Shown: in pieces, positions 59,618 through 64,000 of the stretch | How the letters are laid out: every line of letters begins with the position of its first letter | How positions within the stretch are numbered: the first letter of the stretch is position 1 | Origin: Haliclona indistincta | Lineage: Eukaryota > Porifera > Demospongiae > Haplosclerida > Chalinidae | Direction: 5' to 3' | DNA: 64,000 nt | NCBI GenBank assembly: GCA_964017065.1 | Contig: OZ024787.1 | Span: 2,312,658-2,376,657, forward strand | Made by a program: the position numbers and the translations under genes | Notes under the pieces: generated by a model | The model's database searches: none | What the model saw: the letters and a program-made list of their open reading frames with translations, nothing else | What the model was told of the DNA's origin: nothing

Positions 59618-60605
59618 TTTTAGTGTTAGTTTAGTGTTAGGTTAGTGTTTAGGTTAGTGTTTAGTGTTAGGTTAGTGTTTAGTGTTAGGTTAGTGTTTAG
59701 TGTTAGGTTAGGTTAGTATTTAGTGTTAGGTTAGTGTTTAGGTTAGTGTTTAGTGTTAGGTTAGTGTTTAGTGTTAGTGCTTTGTGTTAGGTTAGTGTTT
59801 AGTGTTAGGTTAGTGCTTAGTGTTAGGTTAGTGTTTAGAGTTAGGTTAGTGTTTAGTGTTAGGTTAGTGCTTAGTGTTAGGTTAGTGTTTAGTGTTAGGT
59901 TAGTGTTTAGTGTTTAGAGTTAGGTTAGCGTTTAGCGTTTAGTGTTAATAGGTTAGGTTGGGCCAAGGTTTAGTGATTTAGTGTTAGGTTAGTGTTAGGT
60001 TAGTATTAGGTTAAAGTTTCGTGTTAGGTTAGTGTTTAGTGTTAGGTTAAAGTTTCGTGTTAGGTTAGTGTTTAGTGTTGGTTAAGGTTTAGTGTTAGGT
60101 TAGTGTTTAGTGTTAGGTTAAAGTTTCGTGTTAGGTTAGTGTTTAGTGTTGGTTAAGGTTTAGTGTTAGGTTAGTGTTTAGTGTAAGGTTAGTGTATAGT
60201 GTTAGGTTAGTGTTTAGTGTTAGGTTAGTGTTTATTGTTTAGTGTTAGGTTAAGATTTAGCGTTAGGTTAGTGTTTTAGTGTTAGGTTAGTGTTTAGTGT
60301 TAGGTTAGCGTTAGGTTAGCGTGTGTTAGGTTAGTGTTTTAGTGTAACACTAAACACTAATCTAACGCAAACCTTAACCTAACACTAAACCTTAACCAAA
60401 CACTAACCTAACACTAAACACTAACCTAACACTAAACACTAAACACTAACCTTTAACCTAACACTAAACACTAACCTAACTCTAACCTAACCTAACACTA
60501 ACACTACTAACCTAACACTAAACAGCAACCTAACACTAACCAGCAACCTAACACTAACACTAACCTAACTCTAACCTAACACTGTGTTAGGTTAGAGTTA
60601 GGTTA
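59618..60605. repeat. TTAGTGTTTAGTGTTAGG minisatellite with an inversion near 60345
   Basis: From 59618 to about 60344 the G-rich strand (TTAGTGTTTAGTGTTAGG variants) reads 5' to 3'. From about 60345 to 60580 the complementary form (CCTAACACTAAACACTAA) continues, and a last short stretch switches back (GTGTTAGGTTAGAGTTAGG). Units are degenerate derivatives of TTAGG-like hexamers. Confidence 0.9.
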
Positions 60606-60639
60606 AAAGAAGTTGCAAGAAATTAGGTTGCAAAGCTAC

Positions 60640-61250
60640 TGTATTTTACAGTATTTTAGCATGATTTTAGGAGTAAACTACTTTTGGCTGTAAAATCACT
60701 TATGAAGCAACTGCTACAGCCAATGGAAAGGGTTCTCCCAATTACAATAAACTATAGCAACCATCAAGAGAGGATTAGTCACTGTCAGTGGGATTGATTG
60801 TTACAAAATGTTTACTTTCTTAGTGTCTTTGAAATTCTGTTGTGATAGACAGGTAAATGAGACAGATTACAAAGTGTGAAACTAATACGTAATAATTATT
60901 CTACAACAGGCTGCTGCAATGCAGATGAGGCAACAATTTTTACTGCCAGGGGAGCTGTTCTTGACTTGTTGCTACCAGGGGAGCTGTTCTTGACTTTATT
61001 GTAAATGATTTGATGCACACAATGGAAATGTAATTTGCTCCAAGAACAAATTGCGAGGAACAACAATTTGTTCTAAGAACAACAGGAAACCAAATTTTCG
61101 ATTAACTCTTATTCCACCATATTGCATGAGTAGTGCAGCTAGTTAGCAGCCAATAAACGTTAAAAGAGGACTTAAGACATTCATGTAAATCTTGTTGAAG
61201 TAATTTATTTATGTGTACACAAAGCTATCAGAGAGGTCCTATCCCAAAAA
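60640..61250 (-). pseudogene. second decayed GABA-B-like receptor fragment
   Basis: It shows the same blocks as the relic at 54290 (GCAACTGCTACAGCCAATGG, CTTTCTTAGTGTC, TGTGATAGACAGGTAAAT). It also keeps a longer tail up to AAAGCTATCAGAGAGGTCCT, which both relics share. No open frame. Confidence 0.6.
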
Positions 61251-61406
61251 TTAATATCCGCTGGTGACAGTGTTCTACTGGTGTTTATTTTAATTTTGAA
61301 TAAATGAGATTTGCCCACTATTATTGTGCCATTTGCAGTGTTGTTGCTGTTCTGCTATTATTATGCCGAGGTGTGGGCGGAGCCACGAGGCATACAGTAG
61401 TCTGTT

Positions 61407-61409
<3 letters not shown>

Positions 61410-61503
<94 letters not shown>
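61410..61503. repeat. (TG)n microsatellite
   Basis: About 47 perfect GT units. Confidence 0.97.
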
Positions 61504-61505
<2 letters not shown>

Positions 61506-61899
61506 GCAATGCGTATCTCAGCAACCGCTTGCTAATAAGCGCTGAAACTTGCAATACAGGTAGATCTCGATAGTTTATGAAAATCAAATTTGACAGATTT
61601 GCTATTAAAGCCTTTGTTTTGAAGTTATGGCGTGATTTGCTAACCTAAACAGCCGTCTTGAGCGCTCGGGCCTACTTCATAGACAAAACTGTCTACAGAT
61701 GGCTACAGTGCAACTTGAAGGCTTGCAATTGATCTGTGATAGTACAGCTCGCGCGACTCCATTGGCAGCAGTGAAACTAGCGAGCGAAAGCGTGTTTGAG
61801 TTCACTTAGCTGCTCGACAGGTGAGCCGGAGCGAGCAGAGCAGTTACAGTCACGCCCAGCTACATTATTCTGTTTGGCTTCAATACAACTTTTGTACAA

Positions 61900-62475
61900 C
61901 AGCTTGTACAGCTGCTGGATAGCTGCCACTAGCCTGCGCTTCCATAGAACTGTTGCTATGATCTGCTGTTTGCCTGCTGCTGCTGCTGCTGCAGCTGCTG
62001 CTGGATAGCTGCTACTAACCTGTGCTTCCATAGCACTGTTGCTATGATCTGCTGCTGCTGAATAGCTGCCACTAGCCTGCGCTTCCATAGCACTGTTGCT
62101 ATGATCTGCTGCTGCTACTGGATAGCTACCACTAGCCTGCGCTTCGATAGCACTGTTGCTATGATCTGCTGCCTGCTGCTGGATAAGCAGTCACTAGCCT
62201 GCACTTCCATAGCACTGTTGCTATGATCTGCTGCTACTGGATAGCTGCCACTAGCCTGCGCTTCGATAGCACTGTTGCTATGATCTGCTGCCTGCTGCTG
62301 GATAAGCTGTCACTCGCCTGCACTTCCATAGCACTGTTGCTATGATCTGCTGCTACTGGATAGCTGCCACTAGCCTGCGCTTGTCATTATGATCTGCTGC
62401 TTGCCTGCTGCTGGATAGCTGCCACTAGCCTGTGCTTCCATAGCACTGTTGCTATGATCTGCTGCTTGCCTGCAT
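61900..62475. repeat. GCT-rich VNTR, units of about 57-62 bp
   Basis: About nine imperfect copies of a unit containing GGATAGCTGCCACTAGCCTG and CATAGCACTGTTGCTATGAT, with CTGCTGCTG runs between. The TAGCACTGTTGCTA core is itself a small palindrome. Confidence 0.9.
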
Positions 62476-62655
62476 GTTCCATGGATCTGCTGGTCACTTC
62501 TACAGTAGCTTGCATTGCACGCTTCTATGATACTGTTTTGATGCTTCCATGGATCTACTGCATTCATGCATACGTGCTGTCATATGCATCTGCTAATTGC
62601 ATCCTAGCATACATGCTACTGCACCGAGGCATCTGCACCTTTGGTGCTTTATTCC

Positions 62656-63057
62656 AATTCTGTTTAGCTGTGAAAAGGTGAGTATGTGAGTCAGCAAAGG
62701 ATAACTTTACTTTATTGCCTAAAGTCAGAACTCTAGTAGTGCATGCAGTCATGTTATAACTCCAGTAGTGCAGCCATGTTATACGATTCATGTTTGTGAG
62801 TATTTCGTTGATGTGCACTATATCCTAACTCTATATAGCCCCATTTACACTTGAACATAATTATTTATCAGAAGAGGTTATCGATGGATACATCTTCTGA
62901 CTAACGCGGTTTTAATCAAGAGCTACTTATACCAGATAGGTATGTTGGAGTACTTCTTATCGAATCATTTTATTTTTCAACACAAACTTAGCACAGTACA
63001 TTATGATGATGATGCATGAGAAATTGTGATCTGTATTATGGGCTGTTTAATAATGAG
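62656..63057. other. 3' flank of the edge GABA-B-like gene
   Basis: Homologous to 54860-55392. No gene. Confidence 0.5.
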
Positions 63058-64000
63058 TTAGTGGTCTCTGGTCAAATGAGCTGCTGAACTTGTTGACGTC
63101 ATTGAAATTTTTCTATTAACTTCTTGTGTATGCGCTTTAGTGCAACTGACTGCTTTATTCCACCAAGGCGGGGTGACTTTAGGTGCTAGTAAAATCGCCT
63201 GACAAGCTATCACTATAGCCAATGGAAAGAGAGATTGCACCAAAGCAATATACAGTTTCTTGTGATAGATCAATAGGAACCACCAAGAGATGATATAGAC
63301 CACTGTCAGCAAGAAATCGATCGTTACAAAGACATTCACTTTCTTTGTGTCCTTGAAGTTTCTATTTTTAATTCTGCGCATTGTGATGGACAGGTAAATA
63401 ATTAAGACGAGATAGACAACAAGTGGAATGTAGAAAGGTAAGTATGAAAGACTATTTTGTATGTTGCAGCTGACGATTAGCTTCTCAACACGTACACCAT
63501 TTTCATCTCTCATGTCAAGTAGTTCCTTGTTGTAATTAGGTGTCCATATTATAACAATAACAATTGACAGAATATTTGGAATGGTGCACAGAATCAGTAC
63601 TATCACTGCCAGGGAGCCATTCTTCCATATATTGGATAATTCTCTTAGATGTTCGTTGTTAAAGATGTGATGCACACGAAGGAGTTTAATAAATAGTGTC
63701 ACTAGAATCAAACTATAGCCATTTTGCTCCAAGAATAACTCGAGACCACACATAAAAGCAAAAAGTTTGTCAAATATGGCCTTGCCACCAAATCCGCCAT
63801 AAGTTATACGAAGCACTGCAGCTAGACAGAGCAAGTAGCAGCCAATGAACATAAAAATGGTCAGAAAAGGACTCGAGGCTTTAACTTTAGGCTTGTTCCG
63901 GTTATAGTAAAACAGACCAAGCACTATCGAAACAAGGACAGTAACCGTTAGTATGGCTAAGTACACAAAGGCTATCACCACAGCTGGCAGAGTCTCTAAA
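63058..64000 (-). CDS. second GABA-B-like class C receptor, 3' part (membrane domain), cut by window edge
   Basis: The frame is open from 64000 to the stop at 63058 and encodes the seven-helix domain (VYLAILTVTVLVSIVLGLFY, FLTIFMFIGCYLLCLAAVLR, LYIALVQSLFPLAIVIACQA) and a short tail. It is very close to the gene at 55393-57828 (for example LLVPP-type TPPWWNKAV and AHTQEVNRK are kept), with scattered substitutions and a small deletion in the extracellular loop near KELLDMRDENGV. The 5' part, with the ligand domain, lies outside the window. Confidence 0.9.
   Translation of the reverse strand, partial: LETLPAVVIAFVYLAILTVTVLVSIVLGLFYYNRNKPKVKASSPFLTIFMFIGCYLLCLAAVLRITYGGFGGKAIFDKLFAFMCGLELFLEQNGYSLILVTLFIKLLRVHHIFNNEHLRELSNIWKNGSLAVIVLILCTIPNILSIVIVIIWTPNYNKELLDMRDENGVRVEKLIVSCNIQNSLSYLPFYIPLVVYLVLIIYLSITMRRIKNRNFKDTKKVNVFVTIDFLLTVVYIISWWFLLIYHKKLYIALVQSLFPLAIVIACQAILLAPKVTPPWWNKAVSCTKAHTQEVNRKISMTSTSSAAHLTRDH

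Larger units (their letters stand above)
61360..62655 (+). mobile_element. candidate Helitron-like non-autonomous element N4 (about 1.3 kb)
   Basis: The left side has T|ATTATGCCGAGG with a hairpin closing at CACGAGGCAT, reminiscent of the ATTATGCC terminus of N3. The right side has CACCGAGGCATCTGCACC followed by TTTGGTGC, a terminal hairpin. The motif CGAGGCAT is shared by both ends. The interior holds a TG microsatellite and a GCT-rich VNTR and no gene. The ends are inferred, not proven. Confidence 0.4.

Noticed and set aside
59640..60600. Interpretation as a CRISPR-like array
   Set aside because: Units are contiguous and degenerate with no unique spacers, and the genome is eukaryotic.
61304..61587. 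CVCV and THTH repeat frames
   Set aside because: Products of the TG microsatellite.

Overview
The window looks like nuclear DNA of a marine sponge (Demospongiae, probably Amphimedon queenslandica or a close relative). This is inference from gene content: short GT-AG introns, Ig/FN3 membrane receptors, Death-ankyrin and RING/B-box proteins, expanded GABA-B-like class C receptors, a beta-helix multipass protein family and many transposons. No database search was possible. Exon structures below were built by hand from splice sites, reading-phase agreement and comparison between paralogues inside the window.

Left third (1-25.9 kb). The 3' end of a membrane-protein gene is followed by a five-exon gene for a conserved uncharacterised protein (992-2356, minus). 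Next come three related Ig+FN3 receptor genes: A (minus, 3031-13976), B (minus, 15399-16832) and C (plus, 17028-22371). B and C are head to head across about 195 bp. A plus a truncated C-like pseudogene is a tandem duplicate of the B-C pair. A 9.2-kb Rep/helicase/OTU Helitron sits in an intron of A, and a 2.1-kb non-autonomous relative sits in an intron of C. A second copy of the 992-2356 gene (23.1-26.0 kb) is a pseudogene, broken further by another non-autonomous Helitron and a hAT remnant.

Middle (26-45 kb). A six-exon RRM protein gene (25988-29888) has a large intron with two transposons, one from a second Helitron-like family of the same architecture. Then come a Death-domain/ankyrin gene (30818-33037, minus), a foldback element carrying a THAP remnant, a LINE 3' tail, a beta-helix multipass receptor-like gene with one apparent frameshift (36138-39660), a second, nearly identical Helitron cut by a 200-N assembly gap, and a foldback element.

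Right third (45-64 kb). A coiled-coil gene lacking its 3' end is followed by two RING/B-box (TRIM-like) genes. A six-exon secreted-then-membrane protein gene diverges from the second of these. Next is an intact intronless GABA-B-like receptor gene, with a second partial gene at the right edge and two decayed copies. Between them lie a TTAGTG-type minisatellite with an internal inversion, a TG microsatellite and a GCT-rich VNTR inside a further candidate Helitron-like element.

The most notable system is the Helitron family. Autonomous and non-autonomous copies share a 5' hairpin terminus and a 3' terminus made of a long foldback. An occupied/empty-site comparison between receptor paralogues A and B fixes the element's ends almost to the base.
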